From Carex sylvatica (Eukaryota > Streptophyta > Magnoliopsida > Poales > Cyperaceae), in NCBI GenBank assembly GCA_964058845.1, contig CAXKVR010000074.1, positions 1 to 64,000 of the forward strand: 64,000 nt of DNA, in the 5' to 3' direction. The position numbers and the translations under genes are program-made. The notes beneath the pieces were generated by a model, which saw nothing but the letters and a program-made list of their open reading frames with translations, had not been told where the DNA came from and did no database searches. Of this stretch, positions 36,201-47,655 are shown one piece after another; position 1 is the first letter of the stretch; each line of letters opens with the position of its first letter.

Positions 36201-38173
36201 CCTACACCACCGACTCCAACGATGGAAAAGACTGAAATAATCTTTTTGTCAGAGTTATTCAACCAGTGTAAGACTGTTTGTTTTTCCTTCTCCCTACCAA
36301 AGAGTTCATTCTCTGAGAACAAGGAGTCAGTTTCTCGGCCCATGTCTCCCCTCACCTCTGTAGCAATACGCCCATCTAACCAACTAAGAACCTGAAAAAT
36401 AATTCCCATCTGTCAAATAATATTTTGAATGGCACGTGTAACTCTAATGGTTGTCGAAGGGAAAGAATGAATAAATGCTAAACCTTAATTAAAAGATAAT
36501 GATCTTCATTAAGTTATTGAATATGACACAGAATAGGGCTAATACTGAACCAAAAAAGGAGTCCTTTTGAATATGAACACATTTGTCAAAATAGTCTTGA
36601 TACTATCAGAAAGATATTTAGAAGAACAGACCTTCAAACGTGAACCCAATAGAACGGACCCTGTTCCAACTTCTTGAAACAAAAGGACCCCTGAATAAAT
36701 GCACGAGGATCAGGATTTTATTTAATGTTCCTTTATTTCTTTAATTTTATTGATTCAATTGGAGAATCTAAATAGATCCAGATCGTCAATTTCATATTAG
36801 GTGATCAAAAGTCACATCATCACCATGATTGAGAAGATGCAAAAACAACTTATTTTCAAAGTTATATGTCTAATAAGGACCATTTGATCTGAGATAGATT
36901 AGTGGTCCAGATGTATCTGTGACTCCTTAATTTTGCAAACTGAGAAGCTCAACTTTACTAGACTATACAGTCTACATATTAAGAATACAAGTTAAACGCC
37001 TAATGGAAATTCCAGAAATCCAAAGGATTTGTTATTTGAACATTGTTCTACTAAGATTGCTTGAAGGATGGGATTCAGATTTGTTGGAGGACAGTTTATT
37101 TCCAATCAATTGGGCTTCCTTCTGTCTCCTTACTACAAGCGAATTAAGCAAACATTATAAAGTCTACTTCCTTCTGTCTCCCTTCAATTGCAGAAGAATT
37201 TTTTAAAATGCGCAACTCTGCTACAAATTAGGATTTGTGACATTTGTCTCTACAGCCCACATTTTTTGTTGGAATGAGAGAATGGTGTTGACATGCCATT
37301 TCTCTTATGAAATGGTGTCATCTGAAATAAATCAAGGCCTAATTGGAAGAAATTATTATTTCAGGAAGTTACATATTTTCCGGACTTACGATGTGTTTGA
37401 GTTTAAACAAAGAACCCAAACTATCAATACAAGTTACCATTCATCCAATTAACCCTTCTTCAATCCAAATGAACACAGACTCTATAATTAAAGAAAAAAA
37501 TGTTGGTCTCCTCATGCAATTTTTCCCAAGTAATATCGCCATCAAGGCCAACTCTTATTTAAAGAAATTATATTTGCTCAAACATATATGTGTTCTAATT
37601 CGGACAAGGAGCTAGATCGATCAATAACAAGAATTCATCATCCAATCCAGTCTTTTTTAATACAATAAAGATGAAACTCAAAGAAGAATCTATTAAAAAG
37701 AATGAGGAAAAGGTAACAACCTGAACAAAGGTGCTGTTGCCAGCAACAAGTTTATCAAAAGTCTTCACAACTGCTCTCAATCTCTTCAGCACATCATCTA
37801 GCTGAGCTGCCCGCACCACAAACTTCCCAATCGTCTTCATCGACTTCCCCTTACCTTCATCTGCCTCCTCCTTGAGCTGCTGGTACTCCAACTCATCGAG
37901 CACATTGTCAGCTTCCTCCACCGCATCCCGGAGCTTGCTCAGCCATTTTTCCAGACCCGGGTTGTCGGCCCCTCGTAGATGACCACTCTCTGCCGCGTAC
38001 ATGAGAGTCTCGATCTGAGGCCGGGACTCAGAAAGGCTGTCAAGCTCGGCCTTCATACCGGATTGCCATGATTTCTGGCCTTTCAAGTAGGAGGATGCTT
38101 TGTTGATCAGCTTGCCGATGATGGCCGAGGCGAACCATCCTGTGATGGCGACATCTACTGCCACGGTCACCAT
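33125..38173 (-). CDS. N4: CC-NB-ARC-LRR receptor with MHY motif, 1239 aa
   Basis: Exon 1 is 38173-37721 (151 codons, MVTVAVDVAITGWF). The intron is 37720-36392 (1329 bp, phase 0). Exon 2 is 36391-33125 (1088 codons plus stop). Intact P-loop GVGGVGKTALLQ, kinase-2 FLLVLDDVWND, RNBS-B SKILLTTRMES, RNBS-D CFRYCSIFPQDHKFD and a full LRR. GLPL reads GIPLVMKAIGG. The MHD motif at 35342-35350 reads Met-His-Tyr, while the five other genes that reach this point, or four of them, keep Asp (N1, N3, N5, N6). MHD controls nucleotide-dependent switching, so this change may alter activity. The C-terminus (DLVVSGY) comes from a 94-bp tandem duplication; the older C-terminus is still present downstream, out of frame. 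The frame is otherwise open. Confidence 0.9.
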
Positions 38174-38575
38174 GGAGCCAAGAGAGAGAGAGAGAGTTAA
38201 TCGGTAGGATCGATTGGGGCTTGTAGGCGGAGCACTGAACCGATCGATGATTGATACGGAGAAATTTAGGTGTTGACTATAGAGGTCTTAAAAAGCACAT
38301 GTGACTGACTGAATCCCTATCCTCCCAAGTACCTGATTCCAGAAAATTAAAAACGGACGGCCCAGATTTATTCCATCCGGGCCAAAGTCAATCCGGTTCC
38401 TAGGGGTCAGTTTCAAGTTAAAAAGAATCTGGGCCGCCCGTTTCTTAAAGAACTAATCCCACTCGCAAGTTCCTTTTGCTTGAGAAAATACCATGGGAAT
38501 TGCATGGTAACTGCATAATTGCGAATTATCCAAATTAATTACACTAAAGTTACAATGCGTCTGACAACAAAAATA

Positions 38576-38609
<34 letters not shown>

Positions 38610-39258
38610 TTCCCAAATGACAATCCTATATTTCCCGCAAAGATGAGAAAACACTATAAAAAGAGATGCAGCTCAAATCGAAGTTTAGTACTTGTGACTT
38701 GTGAGGGCTGTGTTCATGCTCCAAGCGGTCATTAGACAGGACCGACGATGGAGTGCTGGCTCACGAGAGAGAGAGAGGAGTCTTTGCGCGCGCTGGGTCG
38801 AGCAGGGGGAGAGACCGCACCGAGAGAGAGACGACAGTGAGGAGAGAGAGTAGAGTGGGCTTAGGTTTAGGAGGTGGGGCGGGGAAATCGCATTCGTCGC
38901 TTAGCGTGAGAGAGAGGCATGGGGAGAGTTTCACTGACTGGATGCCTCCATTGATTCGGGAGGTTTTTGCAGCGAGCGAAATATTTTTAGATCTGGCTTA
39001 TTAATCTTGACCGTTGATTATAATGAGATGTGTGGCTGAATAGAGTGTAACTTGATGTCACCCTATATTTCATAAATACGGGTATCGGATCGGATACAAT
39101 ACGAATACGGTAATTTGTCAATTTTCAAAAATCTAAAATATGATACACTTATTATATATATTTTTATTTATTTATTTTATATATTGTATTTAAATAATCA
39201 TAACTTAAATCAAATTTGTAAAAAAAACTAAAGGCTTACCAAAAGTATAAAATAAATA
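38174..39258. other. Upstream region of N4 and intergenic DNA
   Basis: A short (GA)n run just above the start, then sequence with CGGACGG/CCGTCCG-like words near 38350-38440. A 32-base G run lies at 38577-38608. A GC-rich, AGAG-rich piece at 38690-38990 has an 83-codon Arg/Gly-rich frame that is not convincing as a gene. CGGATACG-type repeat words occur at 39060-39130. Confidence 0.45.
38577..38608 (+). repeat. 32-base G homopolymer
   Basis: An uninterrupted run of G between ordinary AT-rich sequence. Together with 3653-3682 (G) and the C run at 46141-46153 it is one of three unusual G/C runs in the window. Its length may be an assembly or sequencing effect. Confidence 0.85.
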
Positions 39259-39637
39259 AGGAGGGATCCAATACCACATATTTTTCATACCTCATCACAC
39301 TTTATATTTTATATTTTTGTTTTCAAAGTTCAAACTATTGATTCAAACCGCTCAATATAATATTTATACTAAAATATGCCACGAGATAAACTTTTATAAT
39401 TTTGAAATTATTTTACTATTTTTTAAGATAGGTACAAAATCATTATTTTTAGATAGTTAAAAAAAATAATGATTTTCTATCCATCTTAAAAATTAGTAAA
39501 AAATTACATTCCGAATTATATTTTAGTATAGATATCATGTTGAACAGTTCAGATTGACAATTAAAATTTTGAAAACAAAGATATTAAATGTGAGATATGA
39601 TGTGATATGAAAGAAATGAGGCATTGAAACCTCCTCG
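39259..39637. mobile_element. 379-bp foldback MITE, Mutator type
   Basis: The two arms (39259-39420 and 39480-39637) pair imperfectly, with termini GGAGGGATCCAATACC and GGAGGTTTCAATGCC. AAATAAATA flanks both sides (39250-39258 and 39638-39646), a 9-bp duplication, though in AT-rich DNA this could arise by chance. Confidence 0.65.
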
Positions 39638-40394
39638 AAATAAATACTAATAGTTACTCATATTCTTTACATATGAGACTTTGGTATTTTAGTTTAAGGT
39701 TTGTCCAAATCTAGACATCCCAAGTTCAATTCACGCGCAGTTCATGGGCCAGAAGCGTATCCGACCGTATCTTGCTATTTCAACACGTATCGGTCGAAAT
39801 TGGCGTATCTGAAACGGACCCAGGTGGAATATCAGAGTAACATAGAAGTCACCAGAAAGCTCCTCCATGAATAATCCATTTATATCTATGGTAGAGCAAA
39901 TTTAATTTTCAGAATTATGAGCCAATATTAATTTGATGAATTAGTGTTGTACTGCTCTTTGTTAATTCGTTGCAAATATCCTCACGGCAAATTATTTTGT
40001 ATGGACGCAATATCTCGCAATGTGTAAGTTTTAAACTTTATCTTTACTTCTCACAACAAATCTATTAATTTTGAAAAATCCCAATTTATGAATTGTGTGT
40101 CGGCCGTCAAACATTAATCAATGACCTCGCCACGGAAGACACGAATATAGAACTTTCGTTTGAATTTCTTGTGGAATATTGACCAAATTCTTTCATTTAA
40201 ATTCAGAAATTTAGTTACTTTTTTAATATCTTATGAAATGTACAATGGGTCGACATACATCCAATCAATCAAGCAAAGAAAAATAAAATATCCATGCTAA
40301 AAATAATTTACATTAAAATTTTACCACAAGTAACAAACCTAATTAGGGAACATAAAGTTTGATTACTAAACACTGACTAAATTTTTAACAGCTT
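39638..40394. other. Spacer between the MITE and the N5 stop
   Basis: A repeat with GTATCGG/CGTATC words to about 39850, then from about 40075 the conserved 3' flank of the NLR unit (CCCAATTTATGAATTG, TTTTACCACAAG, AATTAGGGAA). This flank is the unoccupied reference for the hAT and CACTA insertions. Confidence 0.5.
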
Positions 40395-43300
40395 TTACTC
40401 CATGGAAACCATGGAAACTATCACTTCAAGGTGCCTTATTTTATCATAATCCAGACCACCCTCCTCCAATCTCCCAGCCAATTCCTCATTGCACCCATAA
40501 ATACCTAGAATTTCCAATGATCTCGGCAACGCAGGAAGCCTTGTTAACTTATAAGCTTGATGCAGTACCAAATACCTCAAGCTCAGGAGGTTTTGCAAGC
40601 TATCAGGTAATGTCTCCACTGATCTCAAAGTCTTACCAAATAGACCCAGAGATCGAAGGGAGGCCCCATTTTGCAGTAACCACTGTTCTGGCAACAACGT
40701 TATGCTACCGGAGGCCCTTATCTCCAGTGACTTCGTCAAGTGTAGGTCTCTAAGTGGCACTACAAGTAAAAGATCTGCATGGTCTATGTAAAACTCTTCA
40801 AGTGCCATTGACAGTCTATTTCTTGGCGACTCTTCAATTGAATCCAGTGGTGGTTTTGTTGCAAGCATTGGACATGATCTGATCACTAAGACTTTTAGGG
40901 ATGGGATGGCTTCCAGACCACCTAGCGATTTCAGTCCCTTGCAACTTCGTATCTGTAGCTCCTTAAGTGACGTTAAATTCTGGAGCACATTTGCCGAGGG
41001 TAATGATAGTAATTCTCCAGCCTAGCAATTCTCCAGCCTTAAAACAGAAAGCAAAGAAAGATCTTGTAGTAATTGGGGTAAACACGCGACAAGGTCGCCA
41101 CAAAAGCTCAGTGTAACACGTTGAACAGATGGGGGAAAGAAGTTTTTGGGTAGCAACATAGGCAGCAAAAAGAGTCTCTTGCACTCTTCAATCCTAAGGG
41201 ATTTTAGACAGATGAGCTCTTTAAATCCTTCTAATGGCAGATGGACTAGACTGTCACAGTAGGAGATATCGAGTTTTTCAAGAGATGCAAGTTGTTCAGG
41301 GCTTTGATTGGTGCTACTTCCCTCATTCTTCTGTTTTAATCTGGGAAGTGCAGTTGTCTTTAAAGAAGACAGCCTGAGCTCTTTCAGAGCAGTGGGAATG
41401 GGTGGCAATTTCGTTAGGCTGGGGCAATCACTTACCACAAGTCTTTTCAGACATGGAAACCACTTTTCACTTTTAGTGTCCTCTCTCCACTCCTCCAACT
41501 GAATCAAGCTCATAAGCTCGAGTGTTTCCAATGCAGGAAAACTGTTGCAAGATTGGCTGGACCCATAGAACTCCATGCCGATTTCCTTCAATGCCCCCAT
41601 GTCTTCTAGGATGAGAAATTTAAGGTACAGAAGCTGACCAAAAGGAGGAAGTGTCTCTAAACTGATGCAGTGGGCCAAGTTGATTTCAGTTAAATTGGGA
41701 AGAATTTTAGGTTTCAACCAATTTGGCGGGTTTGTAGCCCTGTAGCCTCTTAATAACAGATTCGTAAGGTTCGGGTGAGGCTGGAGGCAATCAGCAATTT
41801 CCTTGTCGGACTCAGTCATGTCTCCTACATTCTCGAAACCATAACCCCACATCAGTTCAATATGAACAAGATGTTGTTTCAAGTTCAGCTGGGCTTTAGA
41901 AGCTGCTTGTGTGTTTTTCACATTCTTAAGATTGGTGATCTTCAATTCACGAAGTTCTAACATCATTTCCAGCTCACTTATATCATACCCGGTCTCACCT
42001 TTCACACTATATCCTATTAGTTGCTGAAGAGAACTCAGTTTCCCAATGTGTGGTATGGTTGAAATATAATCTACTGGAAGATATAGCCTCTTTAGTTTAG
42101 AAAGCTTGCAAATGTCGGCTGGAATGCTCTGTTCTGAGTGGTGTACGGAGATATTCAATGTAAAATCTAGAACTTGCAAATGATAAAGTTTGCATACGCA
42201 TGGAGATAACTTGGGTATTTTTGTTTCTGTTATACTCAAATGACGAAGGTGGACGAGATCACCTATACATTTGGGAAAATCACAAAGCCATTTACATGAT
42301 AATTCCAAGTATCGGATAGTTTTAAACCCTTTCAGAGCAGTATCAATGACACCCGCTAACTCAGCATCCTTAATATGACAGAATAACAAAAGAGTTCTCA
42401 GGTACTTCAGCTCTGACAGGTTTTTAAGCACCAGTATATTACTTGTCATTAAGGACAAATGACGAATGCTTTGTGGAATTTGAATTGAATCATTACTGAC
42501 AACTTGTAAGCACTCATGCTTCGAAAGAATCTGTGCAAGCTCATGTAAAAGATCGTGCATAATATAGTATGAGTGCATAGGTTCTAAGAAGGATTTTCGC
42601 ACAAGAGTTTCAAATAATTCACTTGCTAATTCCTCCTGTCTTTTCTCGCCCTCAGGAATTAGGCCTATGGATATCCACATATCCACCAAACGGGCCCTAT
42701 TAAACTTATGATCTTCAGGGAATATGCTACAATACCTGAAGCAAGGTTTTAAAGCAGGTGGGAGGTGCTCATAGCTCAACCTAATAGCTGCCATTATGCC
42801 ATCAGTTTCTTTGTCCCAGTTGAGTGCCCCATCTTCCAAAACTCTATTCCAGTATTTGGCCTCCAGTTTATTGTTCAGCATTCCACCAACGACCTTCACC
42901 GCAAGAGGTATTCCCCTTAGTTTACTAGCTATCTTGTTACCAATCGACCGCAATCTGGTGTATTCATTTGGATCGAAACCAGCAAAGGCATATTGCTCAA
43001 AGAGTAATACATTATCCCTCTCTTCTAAACCGTTTAAGTTAAGAGACATCTTAGTTTCACCAACCACGTTTGCAACTGTATCTGCTACTGATTCCATCCT
43101 TGTTGTCAAGAGGATCTTGCTTCCCTCACCGCCAAATTTTAAAACGTCCATCACCTTGTTCCATTTCTCTCTCTCTTTGTCATTCCATACATCGTCGAGG
43201 ACAAGCAAAAATTTGTGGTCCCTTATATTGTCCTTGAGAGTCCGTTTGGCAGCATCGAGAGTATCAAACTCATGTTTTGTTTGTGTTAATGACTCCAGCA

Positions 43301-44795
43301 TTTTCATTATAATATCCTTTACCTCAAAAGAGGTAAGTACACATGCCCACATCTTAATTTTGAAATCAACTTCTGAATGATCATAAAGGTACTGCGCAAG
43401 AGCAGTCTTGCCAACACCACTGACTCCAACAATGGAAAAAACTGAAATTGTCTCTGTGTGAGAGCTATTCAACCAGTGTATGACTGTCTGTTTTTCTTTC
43501 TCCCTGCCAAAGAGTTTTTTTTCTGGAAACACGGAGCCAGTTTCTCGATCTATGCCTCCCCTCAACTCTGTAGTTGTACGCCCATCTAACAGCTTGAGAA
43601 CCTGAAATTTGATATATATATGTAAAATAATATTTTGAATGCCGAGGGAAAATCTAATAATGCTTGTTGAGAGGAAAAAAGGGATAAATGCTAAACCTAA
43701 AAAGATAACAATCTTCATTAAGTTATTGGATATGGGTCATATGACACGAAATAGGCCTAATCCTGCACCGAAAAAAGTCCTCTAAATATGAACACATTGG
43801 TCAAAATAGTCAGGAAGTTTCTTTAATTGAATCTGAAAAACACTATTGCTGATACCGGCCGAAAGAAATTTAGAAGAAGAGACCTTCAAACATGAACCCA
43901 TAGAATGGATCTTGTTTCAACTTGTTGAAACAAAAGGACCCCCGAACAAATGCATGAGAGAGGACCAGAACTTTATTTATTGTTCCTTTATTTGTTTAAT
44001 TTGTAATTATTCAATTGGAGAATCCTAAATAGATCCAGATTGTTAATTTCATATTAGATGATCAAAAGTCCAAACATCATCATAATTAAGAAGATGCAAA
44101 AACAACTAATTTTCAAAATTATATGTGTAATCAAGATCATTTTATATGAGATAGATTAGTGGTCCAGATCTATATGTGACTCCCTAATTTTGCTCAAACT
44201 TATTATGTGTTCTAGTTCGAACAAGGAGCCAGATTGATCAATAACAAGAATTCCTCATCCAATCCAATCTTGTTTGAATACAATAAAGATGAAACTCAAA
44301 GAAGAATCAATTAACAAGCACGAGGAAAAGGTAATTAAATACCTGAGCAAACGTGCCGAGGCCAGCAACAAGTTTATCAAAAGTCTTCACAACTGCTTTC
44401 AATCTCTTCAGCACATCATCCTTCTGAGCAGCCCGCACTGCAAACTTCCCAATTGTCTTCCTAAACTTCCCCTTACCATCATCTGCCTCCTCCTTGAGAT
44501 GCCAGTACTCCAACTCATCGAGCACATTGTTGGCTTCCTCGACTGCATCCCTGAGCTTGCCCAGCCATTCTTCCAGAGCCGGGTTGTGGGCCCTTTGTAT
44601 ATCACCTCTCTCTGCCGCGTAGACGAGAGTCTCGATCTTAGGCTGGGACTCAGAAAGGCGGTCCAGCTCGACCTTCATGCCGGATTGCCATGATTTCTGG
44701 CCTTCGAAGTAGGAGGATGCTTTGTTGATCAGCTTGCCGATGATCGTCGAGGTAAACCACCCTGCGATGGCAACTTCTACTGCTGCGGTGACCAT
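40395..44795 (-). pseudogene. N5: mosaic CC-NB-ARC-LRR receptor with premature stop
   Basis: Exon 1 is 44795-44343 (151 codons). The intron is 44342-43602 (741 bp). Exon 2 starts at 43601; TAG at 41022-41024 ends the first frame after 859 codons, giving a 1010-aa product. The same frame then continues open to 40395 and would have ended near 1219 aa. The stop lies in a short local duplication of AGGCTGGAGAATT. P-loop GVSGVGKT, kinase-2 LVLDDVWND, GLPL GIPLAVKVVGG, CFRYCSIFPEDHKF and MHD (IMHDLLHEL) are intact. About 25 LRR residues present in N3 and N4 are missing near 41300. CC, intron and NB-ARC match N3 almost base for base, while the LRR matches N4. A receptor shortened at its C-terminus could still be made. 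Confidence 0.88.
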
Positions 44796-45790
44796 GGATC
44801 CAAGAGAGAAGAGTGGCAATCAATCGGATCGATTGGGGCTTGTAGGGAGCTCTGAAACGATGATCGATATGGGGAAATTTGAGTGTTTACTATAGTGAGA
44901 GTGGTTGGAGAGGCGTAGACTTGTGACTTTTGAGTTGACAGGCTTGAAGAAATAAGGGGAACTCGACTGAGAGATCGTATTAAGTAACAGAATATTTGAG
45001 TTTCGATCCGGACCGTCCGATTAGAAATTAGATCCGTGCCAAAGTAGATAGCATGGTCCGGATAAAACTCAAATATTATGTTACTTTGGGTGAAATGAAT
45101 TCCAGTGACAGGAATAGTGTGGGTTTTGGACCGTTCTATTCAGATTCTATAGTTTTCATAGGAAATAAATCTGAACCTGTTATTCTGATCCCATCCGTTA
45201 ATTTTTGTTGAGATTCGTGCTAAAACTTCATTGAGATTCGCGTATGAAAAAGTTTGAACGGTTGAGATCGGAATAACGTAACAGCAGATTTATTTCCGTT
45301 TTCATCATAATTTTTTCGTCTCAATTAGAAGAGAAGAGAAAAGAGCAGTCAAACAGTCACTATATTATTCAGGATTCAACAGTATTTTTGTAATTTTTAT
45401 GTTGAGAATATCGGAAGGATTTTGAACCTATCTATTTTTTATATTAATATTTTAACTTTAATATTGAAAATTAATATATCAAAATAAAAGCTTAGTTTGA
45501 GCTTCTTTGCTTCAGTTTATTTATGCTTTTTTGCTCGTTCATTAGACTGATCTTTTCTTTTTCACTTTTGACTTGACTTAGACCTTGATTTGTGGGTGGA
45601 AAGCGTTCTCGAGCGGGAGCACTGTATTAGATATAATCTACAGATCATTTTTTGGTGTATGAAAAACAATTATAATCTAAATTCAGAGCTTGTAATCTTT
45701 TAAGTGCGTAGATAAAGTAATATAGATCATATTATTTTTTGTTATTTAGTTTTTTTTTTCTTTGATAAATTAAATATGTAGATATGTAAA
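44796..45790. other. Upstream region of N5, duplicated above N6
   Basis: Contains the shared upstream block, foldback copy B (44982-45086), and from 45110 a block (GGGTTTTGGACCGTTC onward) that is repeated at 60347-60960 and leads into a PPR start in both places. The copies differ by several indels of about 80-110 bp. Confidence 0.6.
44982..45086. mobile_element. Foldback MITE upstream of N5 (copy B)
   Basis: Same ends as copy A (AAGTAACAGAATATTTGAG and, at the right, ATTATGTTACTT). It sits about 190 bp above the N5 start codon. Confidence 0.7.
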
Positions 45791-45975
45791 ATGGTTTTAT
45801 TTAACATTGTTAGAAAAAAAATTATAACAACATCAACACTCTCTTGCTTACTCTTATCCTAAAGTTCTCCTAAACCTTTGCGTGTCTCAAATTCTGGAAT
45901 GGTGGAGAAGGCAATGGAGGTGTATAATCTGATCAGAGGGAAATATGATATGCTTCGCCATGTTGTAGTTGGTCA
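45791..45975 (+). pseudogene. Truncated PPR gene start (copy upstream of N5)
   Basis: Begins MVLFNI and, after frame breaks, reads SNSGMVEKAMEVYNLIRG, matching the PPR pseudogene at 60976-61160. It ends where the Mutator-like element begins (about 45980); the remainder of the PPR gene is absent here. Confidence 0.75.
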
Positions 45976-46439
45976 TTCCCCGGCCATTTTTATTAATACC
46001 CCTTAAAAAAAAAAAATTTTAACAATACTCCTGTGTTTAATTTTTTTATTATTATTACCCCGACCGCCAGGTCCACGGGCGGTCCATATATTGAAGGAAA
46101 CCGCCAGGGCCCCGGGCAGTCCACTCCCCAAGCAAACCGTCCCCCCCCCCCCCGGGCGGTCCACTATGAATTAATAAACCCCCACCCGTGAGCCATCCCT
46201 CCCTCCCTCTCCTCTGCCCTAATCCCGCCCCCCACCCTCTGCCCTGCTCCGAACCAAACCAGAAAAAGAAAAAAAAAAGAAAAAATTTGCATCGCCGCCC
46301 CTGTCTCCGCCACCGCCGCCACTGTTCCGCTCCTCTCCCTCTCGTTCTCTCCATTCTGCTCACTTTCTCTCGGGCTCGGTGCCACCACTGCATTGAGCAC
46401 CGTCACGGCCGCTGCACTGAGCACCGCCACTGTACTGAG

Positions 46440-47655
46440 CTTCTCTTAAATGTAAGTTTTTTCGATTTGATTAGTTCAATTTAGGGTTAGGGTTAGGATT
46501 AGTGAATCGATAATGGTTGAATTAGTTGAATTGGTGAATTGGTTGAATTGTGACTCGATAATGGTTGAATTAGAGTTGTTTCGAATTTGTTGAATTGCTC
46601 CAATTAGTTGAATTTGTTGAATTGCTTGAATTGTTTGAATTGGGTGCTTTATTGAATTGTTTAGATTGGGGATTATTAATAAAAAAATTATTATGGTAGA
46701 ATTGCTTAAATTTTTTGAATGTGATATAGTTCAATTTAGGGTTTATGGTTATGAATTGTGAATTGCTTAAAAATTGATAGTTTATGATTCCCTTCTTTGA
46801 ATTTAGGGTTTATGGTTCAATTTGGGGTTATTATAGTTGAATTATTTGATTTGTTTAAAAATTTAAAGTTAGAGTTTATGGTTTACAAAATTTAGGGTTG
46901 AGAGTTTTTTGAAGTTAATTGACGAAAGACATGTATATATATTAATACAAATTAATTTTAAGTAAAAATAAATTATTTTGAAGTATACCAAAATTAGTTT
47001 AAAAATTGCCTATTTGTTTTTAAGTGAATTGCATGTTTGTCGATTAGAGCAGATTTTTGTTTTTTCTGTAAATTTCATATTTTTATAAAATTTAATAGTA
47101 AATAAAATTTCCTATTTTTATAAAATTTAATGGTTAATGGTGAATAAAATTTAGTAGTAAATATAATTAATTTGCTTAGAAAAATTAATTTGTTTATAAA
47201 ACAGTCCCTGTCTAGGGAACTCTTTGTGACAGGATGTAAAAAGTTGTATGATAAGTATTTTTTAATTGAAATTTCATAGAAATACTAGTTGCAAAATGTA
47301 TAAAACATAATAATATTTTCAAACATAAATTTGAATAAAAGAAATGATTATTTTGAAGTTTATTTGATAAATTGTGAGCACATATAGTTATTTGGTAATT
47401 TGTTATAATTAAAATTCGATTAAAATTCATGTGTTTGGGTTATTGGTTAGATATATATTTTACAAATATGGTGAGATGAATGTGTGAGATATTTTTTTTT
47501 TCATGTGTATTGAAAGATAATTTATGTTGTTAATTTAGTAATTGTCATGTTAAGTGTTAGTTGTATCATGTATTGTTGTTGTGATAATAAAAATATGTGT
47601 AATTACTATTTTTTAATTATTGTGATTGATTATATATATATTTTTTAAATGTAGT
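46440..47655. other. Leader of the Mutator-like element
   Basis: About 1.2 kb without a convincing gene. 46500-46900 is a loose array of GAATTGTTTGAATTG/TAGGGTTTA words, and the rest is AT-rich up to the PMD start codon. Confidence 0.5.

Noticed and set aside
38753..39004. 83-codon frame next to the G run
   Set aside because: Arg/Gly/Glu-rich product of an AGAG-rich repeat, with no motif and no paralogue.
46055..46484. Three overlapping frames of 88-112 codons on both strands
   Set aside because: They lie in the GC-rich leader of the Mutator-like element, with low-complexity products and no domain.
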